The notes beneath the pieces are model-generated. The model worked only from the letters and a program-made list of their open reading frames with translations. It made no database searches and was not told the origin of the DNA. From Dyadobacter sp. 50-39 (GTDB lineage Bacteria > Bacteroidota > Bacteroidia > Cytophagales > Spirosomataceae), in contig MKSR01000047.1 of assembly GCA_001898145.1 (NCBI GenBank), positions 434,001-498,000 on the forward strand: 64,000 bases of DNA. The letters are read 5' to 3'. The translations under genes and the position numbers were made by a program. The stretch's first letter is position 1. The number at the start of each line of letters is the position of its first letter. This document shows, in pieces, positions 44,007-54,100 of the stretch.

Positions 44007-46118
44007 TCATTGGATGGCCAGTTTCTTGACCGTACTACGGCCATTGATGCTCACTTTCAGAAAATAAATGCCGGTTATCAGCTGGCCGGGCAGAAAAGGA
44101 GCCGCAACCGGGCTGATCGTCATCTTCCGGGAATCGAGTATCCTGCCCGAAACGTCGGTGAGTGTCAGCTCGGCGATTTGCGTTGTTTGCCCGGCTATCC
44201 GGATCTGCATCTGGCTTGCCGGGGAGGGGTTGGGAATGATCTCGATCAAAAGCGAAATGTCCGGCTCTGATCCCAGGATGAGCTCCTTGATCACCACCGA
44301 TTTTACAGGCGAGTAAACCTTCCGGCCGTCCAGCGCGACAGCCACGAGACGGTAATAGAAGGTTTGGGCAACCGGCGACGGCTGGACCTGTGTATCGCTG
44401 AATGAATATGCCCGTACCACCTGGGAGTTGGGACCCCCTGCTACCCTGGCGATTTCGGCGAAATTTTTCGCGTCATCCGAGCGTTCAACGAGATAGTGTG
44501 AAAGCTCGGTTTCTGTTTCACTTGTCCATTTGACCAGCACCACGCGGGCAGCATCCCAGTCGGCCGAGAAGCTGGTGACTTTCGCCGGGTCAGGTTTAGG
44601 GGCAGGTACTGTTACACGAAAAATATCCTGTATACAGTTTTGCGCGTCTTTAACGGTGTAGTCAGTGCTTTCGGCTGGCTTCACCGTGATTGTCCTTGTT
44701 TTCGAGCCATTGTTCCATATGTAATCGCCTACAAACGACGCTTTCAGTTCCACGGACTGATCACGCGCTATTTCAAGTGTCGTTTCCTTGCTTACGCCTT
44801 TTTCCATCGTAAACTTGTCGCGGATGACGCCGTCCGCTGCGATCCATTTCAAGTCGAGCCGGTTACCCTCCACTTCCAGCATAACCCCGCCTCCATGCTG
44901 GGCGTCGGAATGGTACATGGCTTTGTGTGGAAAATCCGGTTTGGTACTACCCAGCTGGCCACCCGACCCGGCTACCACGTATACGGTCCCGCGGGTTTGC
45001 GGTGTGTTTTTGATGTAAGGGCAGGAATTTTCCGAACCATCGTACCGTGCCGACGAACCGTCGATAACATGCTTTGCAGGATCAAAGGTGTTGGCATACC
45101 CGTAATGCCCGGCCATCATGCGCGAGCGCTCGTAGACGTGGCTGTGACCACAAATGATCAGATCCACACCCAGCCGTTCGAGAATACGAATGAAATTCTG
45201 CCGGATCGCCGTCATTTCAGGATCGCCATCCGACTCGCGCGAACCTTTTGAGTACGGCGGGTGGTGCCAGTAAGCGATCACCCAATCCTTATTTTTATTG
45301 GCGGCCAGATCCTTTTTGATCCACTGTACTTGCCTTCCGAGCGTGTCATAGAGGCGGGTTGCGTTATCTTCCCTGCCATAGGAATCCAGTGAAAGGAAAT
45401 GCACATTACCGTAGTCGAACGAGTAAAAAGCTTCCGTTCCGGAAGGTTCACCGCCGGCCTCCCCTTGGGCAGACATGGTGAACACATCGTAATAGGGAAC
45501 TTTATGGTCGTCCTGGCGTGCCGGGTTGTCGTTATCGTAGTCATGGTTTCCAGGCGCAGGAAACAAGGGGTATTGTTTGAGCAGATTGTCCTTGTAGCGG
45601 TTGAAAAAGTTAGACTGGTATTCGGCATCCCGACCAAACGAATAGGCATTGTCGCCAAGCAGCAGCCATGCATTCATATAATCATTCCCGAGGTATTCCA
45701 TCATCCTTGCCCGCACATCATCCTGTATGACCGAATTGGTGCCGCAGTCGCCCAATACTCCGAAACGGTATTTTCCCGCCTTGCCTGCTACGGCCGCAGT
45801 CTGGAAATAATTATGGTCTCCCGATTGCAACACCGTGGATTGAGAGCCGATCGAGTAATAGTAGCGCGTTTCAGGCTGCAACCCTGTGATCTTCAACTCG
45901 TGGTCGGTAGTAGCCGCGTTGTCGCTGAATGTCTGGTTGAGTGTTTGAGCTGTGCCTCCTATTTTTACGAATGAGTCGGTGGGCTTATCGGTTCGCCATC
46001 GGATCACGATGCTGGTGGGGGTCACCACTTGCAGGTAAGGGCCGCGCAGGAGTGTAGCCTGGCCGTGGGCCGTGATCAGCGAAATTAATAGCAGGAGAGC
46101 GAGTAAATATGGTTTCAT
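44007..46118 (-). CDS. Secreted metallophosphatase (purple acid phosphatase-like) with T9SS sorting domain
   Basis: The 703-residue protein has a signal peptide, a fibronectin-like N-domain (ITGLQPETRYYYSIGSQ) and a calcineurin-like phosphoesterase domain. Metal motifs are GVLGDCG, LLLGDNAY, PGNHDYDND, WHHPPY and CGHSHVYERS. A beta-sandwich region and a T9SS type A sorting domain (IEIIPNPSPASQMQI to ITGIYFLKVSINGRS) follow. It should release phosphate from organic esters outside the cell. The start overlaps the stop of the upstream peroxidase gene by 4 bases, so the two genes are coupled. Confidence 0.92.
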   Translation of the reverse strand: MKPYLLALLLLISLITAHGQATLLRGPYLQVVTPTSIVIRWRTDKPTDSFVKIGGTAQTLNQTFSDNAATTDHELKITGLQPETRYYYSIGSQSTVLQSGDHNYFQTAAVAGKAGKYRFGVLGDCGTNSVIQDDVRARMMEYLGNDYMNAWLLLGDNAYSFGRDAEYQSNFFNRYKDNLLKQYPLFPAPGNHDYDNDNPARQDDHKVPYYDVFTMSAQGEAGGEPSGTEAFYSFDYGNVHFLSLDSYGREDNATRLYDTLGRQVQWIKKDLAANKNKDWVIAYWHHPPYSKGSRESDGDPEMTAIRQNFIRILERLGVDLIICGHSHVYERSRMMAGHYGYANTFDPAKHVIDGSSARYDGSENSCPYIKNTPQTRGTVYVVAGSGGQLGSTKPDFPHKAMYHSDAQHGGGVMLEVEGNRLDLKWIAADGVIRDKFTMEKGVSKETTLEIARDQSVELKASFVGDYIWNNGSKTRTITVKPAESTDYTVKDAQNCIQDIFRVTVPAPKPDPAKVTSFSADWDAARVVLVKWTSETETELSHYLVERSDDAKNFAEIARVAGGPNSQVVRAYSFSDTQVQPSPVAQTFYYRLVAVALDGRKVYSPVKSVVIKELILGSEPDISLLIEIIPNPSPASQMQIRIAGQTTQIAELTLTDVSGRILDSRKMTISPVAAPFLPGQLITGIYFLKVSINGRSTVKKLAIQ

Positions 46119-47899
46119 AGGCGATCGGTGAGCGATTGTAAAAAGCCAATAATATCGTTTTTTTCCTCATCGGAAAGATTGAGCGGCGCTGCGGGCAACG
46201 TTTGATAGGGTATGTCAAGGCCCAGCCCCGAGCCGCCGCCCTTATCGTAAAATTCCATCACCGTTTCCAGGTTTGCGAATGCGCCGTTGTGCATATAGGG
46301 CGCACTTACGGCGGCATTGCGGACGGTAGGGGTTTTGAATGCGCCCCGGTAATAGGGGGTAGGGCGGGTTTCGAAGCGGCCCTGGTCCGGGTCAGCTCTC
46401 GGTTTCAGCAAATCTCCGCCCGCGGTCGTACCCAGTATTTCAAATTCCGTGAGCGCGTAAGCAGGCGGTACAAGCCCGTTGAACAGCGGCACGAAATGGC
46501 AGGTGCCGCATTGGCCCTTGCCCATAAAAAGGTTGAAGCCATTCACCTGACGCTCTGTGAGTGCGGTTTTATCTCCTGCCATATATTTGTCAAAATCGGA
46601 GCTGAAAGGCTGCAACGTGCGTACATACGAAGCAATAGCCTTATAGATGATGGTGTCATCAAGCACCTTGCGGCGGGGAAATGCTCTTCGCAGCAGGCGG
46701 CGGTACTGCCGCTCTTTTACCAATTTCCGGATAACCTCAGCCGGTTGTCCGTTCATTTCCACGCTGTCCCGGATAACGAGGCGAATTTGCTCTTCCAGTG
46801 TTCCGGCACGTCCGTCCCAGAACTGAGCGTGTTGAAATGTGCTGTACAATAGCGTCGGCGCATTGCGCCTTGTCAGCTGGCCGGGGTGAACGCCTATGCT
46901 CTTGGGAAGCCCGTCCGTAAAATACAACGCCGGGTTGTGGCATGAGGCGCAGCTGCGGCTGCCGTCGGACGACAGCCGTGTTTCGAAGAAGAGTTTTTCG
47001 CCCAGTTTGTTCAGCGCCGCCTGCGGATTTTCAATACCGTCAAAAGCGGATTTAGCAAACGCGTCCGGGCTGAAAATGTTTTTTGCATTATAGTTTAGAA
47101 TGCCCTTTTGGTTAACCTCCAAACCCATTTCGCGGATCATCTGGCCCAGGCTTTCCTGCAATGGCAATGCATGTCGGGTCAGGAAACTGAGCCGGTCAAA
47201 ATTGTCAAAGCTGTCGCTTTTATAGAGCGAGGCCTCACAGGATGCCAGCAGTTTTCGCACGGTGTCACTATCCGAATGGGTCATGTAGGGTTTCAACACG
47301 GCATCTATCGTTTGAAGGGAAACGAACGCCTCCTGAAGTCCGCTTTTGAGCAAAGGCGCGTCGAAGCCGGTAATGCTGAGCGTCATCACCCTGACCAGCT
47401 CAATGCGGACGCTTTCCAGGATCTGAGCGTCGGTTGCTTTAAAGTTGTAGAGCAACGCAGGCAAATCTTCCGCCGCAGTATGGAGAAACCGGCATTGTCG
47501 TACTATTTCCTCCTGATGCTTTTCCGGATTTTCGAAAAGAAGCGCCTCTATGTATTGCAGCCCGGTGGGAGCGGCGTATTCCAGGTGTGGTTCTTCGATT
47601 TCGTTTTTCGGGGGACGGTTGTAAATGCGTGAAGAGGTAAAAAAGAAATAGTCCAGAAAAAAGGCGATGCGTTTGTAGGCCAGTCGCGCACTCTTCAGCT
47701 TTCCTTTGGCGTGCTCGATGCTTTGGGAATCGGCAGGATCAATTTGTTGCACCGCAGCGCATAGCTGTGTCATGCTCCGGGAGAATGCTTTGGCGTCTTT
47801 ACGGAAGTTATCCGTGCAGTTTTGCACACCAATCGTTTCCTGCCGGGAAGCAGCAGCCAGCAGCAACAGCGCAAAAGACAAAGCAATCGCTCTCCACAT
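46115..47899 (-). CDS. Di-haem cytochrome c peroxidase (MauG/CCP-like) with N-terminal imelysin-like domain
   Basis: The 594-residue protein has a signal sequence (about residues 1-18). A helical N-terminal half with an imelysin-like signature (PTGLQYIEALLF, near residue 111) is followed by a peroxidase half with two haem-binding motifs, CASCH (317-321) and CGTCH (464-468). The MauG/CCP-type features RRNAPTLLYSTFQHAQFWDGRAGTLEEQ and RGAFKTPTVRNAAVSAPYMHNGAFANLETVMEFYDKGGG are present. It would reduce hydrogen peroxide or oxidise a partner in the periplasm. The gene ends overlapping the metallophosphatase start, and the AraC gene is divergent upstream. Confidence 0.9.
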   Translation of the reverse strand: MWRAIALSFALLLLAAASRQETIGVQNCTDNFRKDAKAFSRSMTQLCAAVQQIDPADSQSIEHAKGKLKSARLAYKRIAFFLDYFFFTSSRIYNRPPKNEIEEPHLEYAAPTGLQYIEALLFENPEKHQEEIVRQCRFLHTAAEDLPALLYNFKATDAQILESVRIELVRVMTLSITGFDAPLLKSGLQEAFVSLQTIDAVLKPYMTHSDSDTVRKLLASCEASLYKSDSFDNFDRLSFLTRHALPLQESLGQMIREMGLEVNQKGILNYNAKNIFSPDAFAKSAFDGIENPQAALNKLGEKLFFETRLSSDGSRSCASCHNPALYFTDGLPKSIGVHPGQLTRRNAPTLLYSTFQHAQFWDGRAGTLEEQIRLVIRDSVEMNGQPAEVIRKLVKERQYRRLLRRAFPRRKVLDDTIIYKAIASYVRTLQPFSSDFDKYMAGDKTALTERQVNGFNLFMGKGQCGTCHFVPLFNGLVPPAYALTEFEILGTTAGGDLLKPRADPDQGRFETRPTPYYRGAFKTPTVRNAAVSAPYMHNGAFANLETVMEFYDKGGGSGLGLDIPYQTLPAAPLNLSDEEKNDIIGFLQSLTDRL

Positions 47900-47996
47900 G
47901 GGGGAAGAAGGGTTTGGGAAACATCCGCAAGATACAGAACAGGTGTCAAATCATGAATAAGCATTAACTTGCCGCCTTACCCAATTACGCAATGCC

Positions 47997-48869
47997 ATGC
48001 ATGGTTCCTTTCCAAGGCTTGATATCGGTCCGCTTTCAGAATACCGCGAAGACCACATTATGATCGCCAGGTTTTCGGATTATGTTCACGAACACCAAAG
48101 CCTCGTTTTTCCCCACCGACACAGTTTTTACCACCTGGTACTTTTCACCGAAGGCAGCGGTCGGCATACGATCGATTTTCATCATTTTCAGGCTGCTCCT
48201 TATCAGATATATTTCATGATACCCGGGCAGGTGCATACCTGGGATTTTGGAGAAGGGATGCAAGGTTACGTCGTAAATTTTTCGGATTCCTTTTTTAAAT
48301 CCTTTTTACTGCAACCCGAATACCTTGATTCGTTTTCCTTCCTCGATCAGGATAGCAGTAATAACGTGCTGATGCTCTCGGAGGTAATCCGGGCGCGCAT
48401 TTGCGGATTGTTTGAAGAATTGCTCGATCAGAATGCCCGTGCTACCATGTGGCGCGACGATATGGTGCGGGTGTTACTGCTGCAAATATTCCTGCTGATC
48501 GAGCAGAGCGATTCGGTGGACCGGAAAAAAAGTGCTGCAAAAGGGAAAAATGCGACTGTACGTAATTTCATCCGTCTGATCGACAAGAATTATGACCGGC
48601 TGAGGTTGCCGGGGCAATATGCGGAGATGCTTAACGTGACGCCCAATCACCTGAATGCCTTGTGCAAGGAACATCTGGGTATCCAGGCCGGCGAGGTAAT
48701 CCGCAGCCGGATCGTGTTGGAAGCGAAAAGGCTGCTGATCAACCTAGACCTGACCGTTTCGGAAATCGCCTACAAACTGAATTTTAACGATAATTCGTAC
48801 TTTACCAAGTTCTTCCGGAAAGAAACCGGCATGACACCGGAAGATTTCCGGAAGAGCCCGGCTGCGTAA
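47997..48869 (+). CDS. AraC family transcriptional regulator
   Basis: The 290-residue protein has an N-terminal cupin (VHEHQSLVFPHRHSFYHLVLFTEGSGRHTIDF) and a C-terminal double helix-turn-helix (LPGQYAEMLNVTPNHLNALCKEHLGI, then LTVSEIAYKLNFNDNSYFTKFFRKETGMTPEDF). It is divergent from the peroxidase/phosphatase pair, with 97 bases between the starts, and may control that operon. The next gene is convergent, 5 bases beyond its stop. The effector is unknown. Confidence 0.9.
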   Translation: MHGSFPRLDIGPLSEYREDHIMIARFSDYVHEHQSLVFPHRHSFYHLVLFTEGSGRHTIDFHHFQAAPYQIYFMIPGQVHTWDFGEGMQGYVVNFSDSFFKSFLLQPEYLDSFSFLDQDSSNNVLMLSEVIRARICGLFEELLDQNARATMWRDDMVRVLLLQIFLLIEQSDSVDRKKSAAKGKNATVRNFIRLIDKNYDRLRLPGQYAEMLNVTPNHLNALCKEHLGIQAGEVIRSRIVLEAKRLLINLDLTVSEIAYKLNFNDNSYFTKFFRKETGMTPEDFRKSPAA

Positions 48870-48874
48870 ATGCC

Positions 48875-49255
48875 CTATGCGTGTTCCTTGGTGGAAACCG
48901 GCTTGATGAACAATGCAAGCCAGCTCCGGCGCGCCATGCGGTAAAACAGCGGCGTGAGAATAACCAGGATCGGGATAATGCTGGCCAGGAAGTAATCGAG
49001 GTATTGCCGGAAGAAATTGACGAAAATCAGGAAGTAAATCACCATGAATGCTACATAAAATGCGTAGCTGATGTACAGTGCACCCTGATAAAAGCCAGGC
49101 TCCGGGACGAAATCGGCACCACAATTAGGGCAGCGGCGGTTCATTTTGTCGAAGTTCCTCAGGTTATAGGCGCTTTTGGTAATGAAAAAGTCACCCTCGC
49201 CACATTGGGGGCATTTGTTAAATAAAACGCTGTATATTTTGCTGGGCTTTGCCAT
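48875..49255 (-). CDS. DUF983 domain-containing membrane protein
   Basis: The 126-residue protein has a double zinc-ribbon start (CPQCGEGDFF and CPNCGADFV), then two membrane helices (about residues 52-75 and 80-105). This is the DUF983 layout. The function is unknown; members occur near respiratory genes in other bacteria. I chose the ATG at 49255 over the one 12 codons upstream because the family usually starts close to the first ribbon. No neighbour explains it here. Confidence 0.82.
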   Translation of the reverse strand: MAKPSKIYSVLFNKCPQCGEGDFFITKSAYNLRNFDKMNRRCPNCGADFVPEPGFYQGALYISYAFYVAFMVIYFLIFVNFFRQYLDYFLASIIPILVILTPLFYRMARRSWLALFIKPVSTKEHA

Positions 49256-49357
49256 GATCTTACTGTTTAAACGCTCTACAAATCTCCTCATTTACCGGTT
49301 TAAAAAGAAAGACTGGTTCTCGCTTTTGTGGTAAAAATCAACGATCGCTAATAAAAA

Positions 49358-49939
49358 TCATACCAATGAGTTGATGAAAGCGGCCATTTGTATGGTGTCG
49401 AAGACGTGGTCGATGGCAAGGTGGGTGAGCGCGTAGTGTGGCATGAAGGGCATTTGAGCAGTGTCCGGATTTTGAACTACCGCCCTGCCGCCGGCGCGTT
49501 TCACAGCCATAAGGCCGCCAGTCCCATCTTCGTTAGCCCCTGAAAGCAGTATCCCCACCAGTCCCGGCCCATAAATCTCCGCCGCCGATTCGAAGCTCAC
49601 ATCGATGCTGGGGCGGCTGAAATTGATTTTTTCAGAATAATCCAATGAAAAAGTCCGGTCTTGTTCGATCAGCAAATGGTAGTCGGCGGGCGCCAGGTAA
49701 ATCGTTCCTGGGGTAATGGGCTCTTTGTCCTCTACTTCCTGGGTTGGGTTCAGCGTCTTGGAGCCCAGCAGTTCAGCCAGCGACGAATCACTGGAATTGC
49801 GCCGGTGCAACACCAACGCCACAGGAAACGGCAGATCAGGGCGCAATAGTGGCAGCAGCCGGAATAGCACTTCCAGGCTCCCGGCCGAACCTCCGATCAT
49901 CAGAAATTCACAGGTATGATCTACATGATTTTCTTCCAT
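49358..49939 (-). CDS. CheB-type protein-glutamate methylesterase domain protein
   Basis: The 193-residue protein is a CheB catalytic domain without a receiver. The triad is visible: Ser in MIGGSAGSLEVLF, His in VLHRRNSSDS and Asp in LLSGANEDGTGG. The end matches CheB (PDTAQMPFMPHYAL). It removes methyl groups or deamidates glutamines on chemoreceptor-like proteins. The gene overlaps the CheR gene by 19 bases. No chemoreceptor is encoded in the window, so the substrate is unknown. Confidence 0.92.
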   Translation of the reverse strand: MEENHVDHTCEFLMIGGSAGSLEVLFRLLPLLRPDLPFPVALVLHRRNSSDSSLAELLGSKTLNPTQEVEDKEPITPGTIYLAPADYHLLIEQDRTFSLDYSEKINFSRPSIDVSFESAAEIYGPGLVGILLSGANEDGTGGLMAVKRAGGRAVVQNPDTAQMPFMPHYALTHLAIDHVFDTIQMAAFINSLV

Positions 49940-50730
49940 ATTTTTTCCCGGTTCAGCTGCTTGAACTTGTTATGTACGGCCGAGAATTTCAATGTTTCTT
50001 TGGTTCCCAATGCAAGGTAACCCAAAGTTCCGAGGCTTGCGTCGAAAAGGTTTAATACGCGATCCTGCAAGTCCTTATCAAAGTAGATCAAAACGTTCCG
50101 GCACAGGATCAGGTCGAATTCATTGAACGAGCTGTCGGACACCAGGTTATGGGTCGAAATAATGATCTTTTCGGAAAGCTCATTATCGAATTTGGCCTGG
50201 CCGTACTGGGCGGTGTAGTAGCTTGAAAAATCGTGCGTTCCCCCGGAGGCAATGTAGCTTTCAGAGTACTGCTTCATCAATGCGAGGGGAAATATGCCTT
50301 TTCTCACTTTTTCCAGTACACTCGGGTTCAGGTCGGTGGCATACAGCAGCGACCGCCGCAGCAGGTTGGCCTCTTTGAGCAGGATAGCCATCGAATACAC
50401 CTCCTCGCCCGTAGAGCAGCCAGCGTGCCAGATTCGAATAAACGGCTTGGTGCCCAGCACGGGAAGTACTTCCTCGCGCACCGACTTGTAAAATGCCGGG
50501 TCACGGAACATTTCGGTAACATTCACGGTAACCTCCTCCACAAAGCGTTTGAGGTATTGCGGATCGCTGCGCACACGGTAACGAAGCTCGGCAAAGCTGG
50601 GGAATTTGTCGAGCGAGCATAGCCGGACGATCCGTCTTTTAAGCGATGCTCTCGAATACCGCGTGAAATCGTATCCGTAAAGATCGAACAGGTCGTTCAG
50701 CAAAAGATCGATGTCTTCCTCGTCAATCAT
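49921..50730 (-). CDS. CheR-type protein-glutamate O-methyltransferase
   Basis: The 269-residue enzyme has the CheR N-terminal helical domain (DLFDLYGYDFTRYSRASLKRRI), the SAM-binding HAGCSTGEEVYSMAILLKE and the FDLILCRNVLIYFDKDLQ loop. It methylates receptor glutamates and is the partner of the overlapping CheB. The receiver gene ends 4 bases upstream. It is probably part of the same transcript as the two large kinases. Confidence 0.93.
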   Translation of the reverse strand: MIDEEDIDLLLNDLFDLYGYDFTRYSRASLKRRIVRLCSLDKFPSFAELRYRVRSDPQYLKRFVEEVTVNVTEMFRDPAFYKSVREEVLPVLGTKPFIRIWHAGCSTGEEVYSMAILLKEANLLRRSLLYATDLNPSVLEKVRKGIFPLALMKQYSESYIASGGTHDFSSYYTAQYGQAKFDNELSEKIIISTHNLVSDSSFNEFDLILCRNVLIYFDKDLQDRVLNLFDASLGTLGYLALGTKETLKFSAVHNKFKQLNREKIWKKIM

Positions 50731-50734
50731 GGAA

Positions 50735-51100
50735 TCAGATATTACTAAGTATCCTCAAAAGCTTGTCGACGTCGATCGGTTTGGAGATATAATCATTGGC
50801 TCCGGCGTTGAGACACTTCTCGCGGTCACCCACCATGGCCTGTGCAGTGACGGCGATGACCGGCACCATTTGCCTGTTATCCAAGTCTTTAATGAGCGGT
50901 ATGGCCTCATAGCCGTCCATTTCAGGCATCATCATGTCTATCAGCACCGCGTCCACAGGCTCATCGCTCCGCAGGATATCGAGGGCGTCCGTAGCGGCCG
51001 AACAGGAAATGCAATCAAAGCCCTTCGATTTCAGGGTCGCTTTGAGCGCGAATATATTCCGGGCATCGTCGTCCACGATCATGATCTTTTTCTTTTCCAT
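50735..51100 (-). CDS. Single-domain response regulator (receiver)
   Basis: The 121-residue protein is a lone receiver with acidic pair in MIVDDDARN, phosphoacceptor in LIDMMMPEMDG, switch threonine in AVTAQAM and the lysine in SKPIDVDKLL. It closely resembles the last receiver of the upstream triple-receiver kinase, so it may be its phosphotransfer partner. I took the ATG at 51100, 8 bases after the kinase stop. Confidence 0.92.
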   Translation of the reverse strand: MEKKKIMIVDDDARNIFALKATLKSKGFDCISCSAATDALDILRSDEPVDAVLIDMMMPEMDGYEAIPLIKDLDNRQMVPVIAVTAQAMVGDREKCLNAGANDYISKPIDVDKLLRILSNI

Positions 51101-51108
51101 TGCGAGGG

Positions 51109-54100
51109 TCAGGATTTTTCGTAAAGCCACACGCGCAGCAGCGACATCAGCTGGTCGATATCCACGGGTTTGGTAATATAGTCAGAAGCGCCTGCATTAA
51201 TGCATTTCTCCCGATCGCCCGTCATCGCTTTCGCGGTAACGGCAATCACGGGAAGGTTACGCCATTGCGGATTCTCGCGGATGCGCTTAGCGGTTTCGTA
51301 GCCGTCCATTTGAGGCATCATCATGTCAAGCAGCACTACGTCAACTTCCGGGTTTTCTTGTAGCTTCTGAAGTGCCTCCTTGCCGTCCAGGGCCGTAAGT
51401 ACATTCATCTTGTAGTTTTCCAAAGACTTTGAAAGCGAAAAGATGTTCCGTACATCGTCGTCGGCTATCAGTACGGTTTTGTTGTTCAATATTTCGCCCA
51501 GTCCTCCCAGTTTGCGTGCCTCGGTTCCCGGCTTTGTATTTTTCTTGTTTTCTTCCACAACATGCAGGAATAGCGACACCTCGTCGAGCATGCGCTGGTA
51601 GGAGTGTGCGGTTTTTACGATGATCGAATCCGCGTATTGCTTGATCCGCAATTCTTCGGTCATCGAAAGGCTCTTTCCGGTGAAAATAATAATGGGCACA
51701 TGTTCAAAGCCCGGATTCTTCTTCGCCTCTTCAAGCATATCATATGCCTTTTTGTCGGGGATGCCCATGTCCAGGATCACGCAGTCTACCTCGTTATTGG
51801 ATAGCGCGCTGATGCCCTCGTTGATATCGCTTTTCAGCTCCGAATGAATATCGAATGTACCCAGGTAGTAGGCCAATGCCTTCGCGTGCATAGAGTTGTC
51901 TTCTACGATGAGCACTTTTTTGGACTTCTTACTGATCACATACTCGATTTTCCGGAAAATCTCGTCCATTTTTTCGATCGCCACCGGCTTGTCGATGAAA
52001 TCAACAGCGCCTTTTTGCAGGCTCTCATTTCTCATCCTGTGTGACGACATGATGTGTACCGGAATGTGGCGTGTTTCAGGATCCTTTTTCAACTGGTCCA
52101 TCACCTCCCAGCCGCTGAGAACCGGCAACTGAATATCCAGTAAAATGCCCATCGGCCGGAACGTCCTTGCAAGTTCCAGTCCTTCATCGCCCCGCACGGC
52201 CACAATGCCTTTGTATCCCTGCTTGCGCGTGTAATCCAGCAGAGATTTGGCGAAGAATGTGTCGTCCTCTACAATGAGGATCGTTTTAGCGGCGTCGCCG
52301 ATCGTCGATCGGTCGTCGGGAATGCTCTGCGGGATGATCGTGCTGATGAATTTGCTGGGCGCGGCAGGTACGGCCCCGGAGACCGGCTCTTCGGGGTAAT
52401 GCTCGAAGAGGTGGGCCTTTTCGGGCTCGGTTTGACCGTCGGATGGCTTTGCGGGAACAAAAAGTATGAATTCGCTGCCCTGGCCCACGACGCTGGTGAG
52501 CGATATTTCGCCGCCCAGCAGTTTTGCAAGCTCCCGGCTGATGGATAATCCCAGTCCCGTGCCGCCGTATTTGCGCTTGGTCGAACCGTCTGCCTGCTGG
52601 AATGCTTCGAAAATGTGGTGCTGCTTTTCAGGCGCTACTCCGATGCCTGTATCGCGTACCACAAAACAAAGCATATTGTCGTTACTGTCGTGCAGCTTGA
52701 CAATGATCCCGACCGAACCTTGCGCGGTAAATTTAAGTGCATTGGAAATCAGGTTTTTCAGAACCTGCTCCATGCGCATTTTGTCGGTCTCTATTACCGG
52801 CGGAACGCCGTTTGCGACATCAATGGAAAAGTCGAGACCTTTCTCCCGTGCGATCGGCGCAAAGAGGCCTCTTAGGTCATCGCAGATCTCTTTGATGGAA
52901 ACCGTCACGTAGTCCAGTTCCATCTTTCCGGCTTCTATTTTCGACAAATCCAGTATTTCATCAATCAGGCCCAATAACCCGTTGCCGGAGGATTGGATAA
53001 CTGTTGCATATTCGATTTGCTCGCTGGTCAGGTTCTGGTCGTCATTTTCTGCCAGCAATCGGCTTAGCAGCAGGATCGAGTTCAACGGTGTGCGCAACTC
53101 GTGCGACATATTGGCCAGGAACTCGGATTTGTAGCGGGTGGTTAACTCCAGTTCTTCCGCTTTTTTCTGTATTTCAATGTTCTTTTCTTCCAATAGCCCG
53201 CTCCGCTCTTCCAGCTCTTCGTTGGTCTGCTGCAATTCTTCCTGCTGTACCCGCAGCTCTTCTTCGGAAGCCTGTAACTTCTGCGATTGTGCTTCCAGTT
53301 CCGCATTCAGGTTTTCGAGCTCGTTGTGCTGGGTTTGAAGTTCCTCCGCCTGGGCCTGTGTTTCTTCCAGGAAGTTCTGAAGCTTCACGTAATCCAGTGC
53401 AGAATTGATTCCGCTGGCGATGGTTTCCAGGTTCTCTTCCAGGAAGCGCATGGTGAGCTCGTCGGGCGTTTTCAGGAAACCCAGCTCGATTACGCCAATG
53501 CACTCATAGGAATACACGAGCGGCAGGATCGCAAGGGCTGCGGGACTGGTTTCACCAAGGCTGGATGACACTTTCAGATAGTTGGCCGGTACCTCACGGA
53601 CCAGCAACGGCTTTTTGGTTTCAATCACCTGCCCGCACAAGCCTCCTCCGGCAACTACCGTTTCGGGCGCATTCTGTATGGCAAAGCTGCCTGTGAGTCT
53701 GAAATTCCAGTCGCTATCCAGAATGTAAATCGTGCCAAGGTTAGCACCTGAATAGGCAGTAATGGTATTGATCAGCTTCGCGGCAAGTTTTTTGAGCACC
53801 CGCTCACCTCGGATGGCATCGTTGATCTGCACATCGCCGGCCTGTAACCAGTTTTGAATATTCAGATCGTTAAAAGTCTGTTCAAGCGATGTGGCCATTT
53901 TGTTAAGCGCTGTCGAAATCCGGCCCAGCTCATCATCTGTTGCATCCTGGCTGCGCGACGAATAGTCCCCTTCCGAAACGCGCTGTGTCACCTGTTCTAT
54001 GTGGCCTATGCGGCGGATGGTATCGGCATATTTTTCTTCATCCAGGCGCTGCTGTTCGATCCGCTTGCTAATGTCGCCCCGGATGCGCAGGTAGGAGGAT

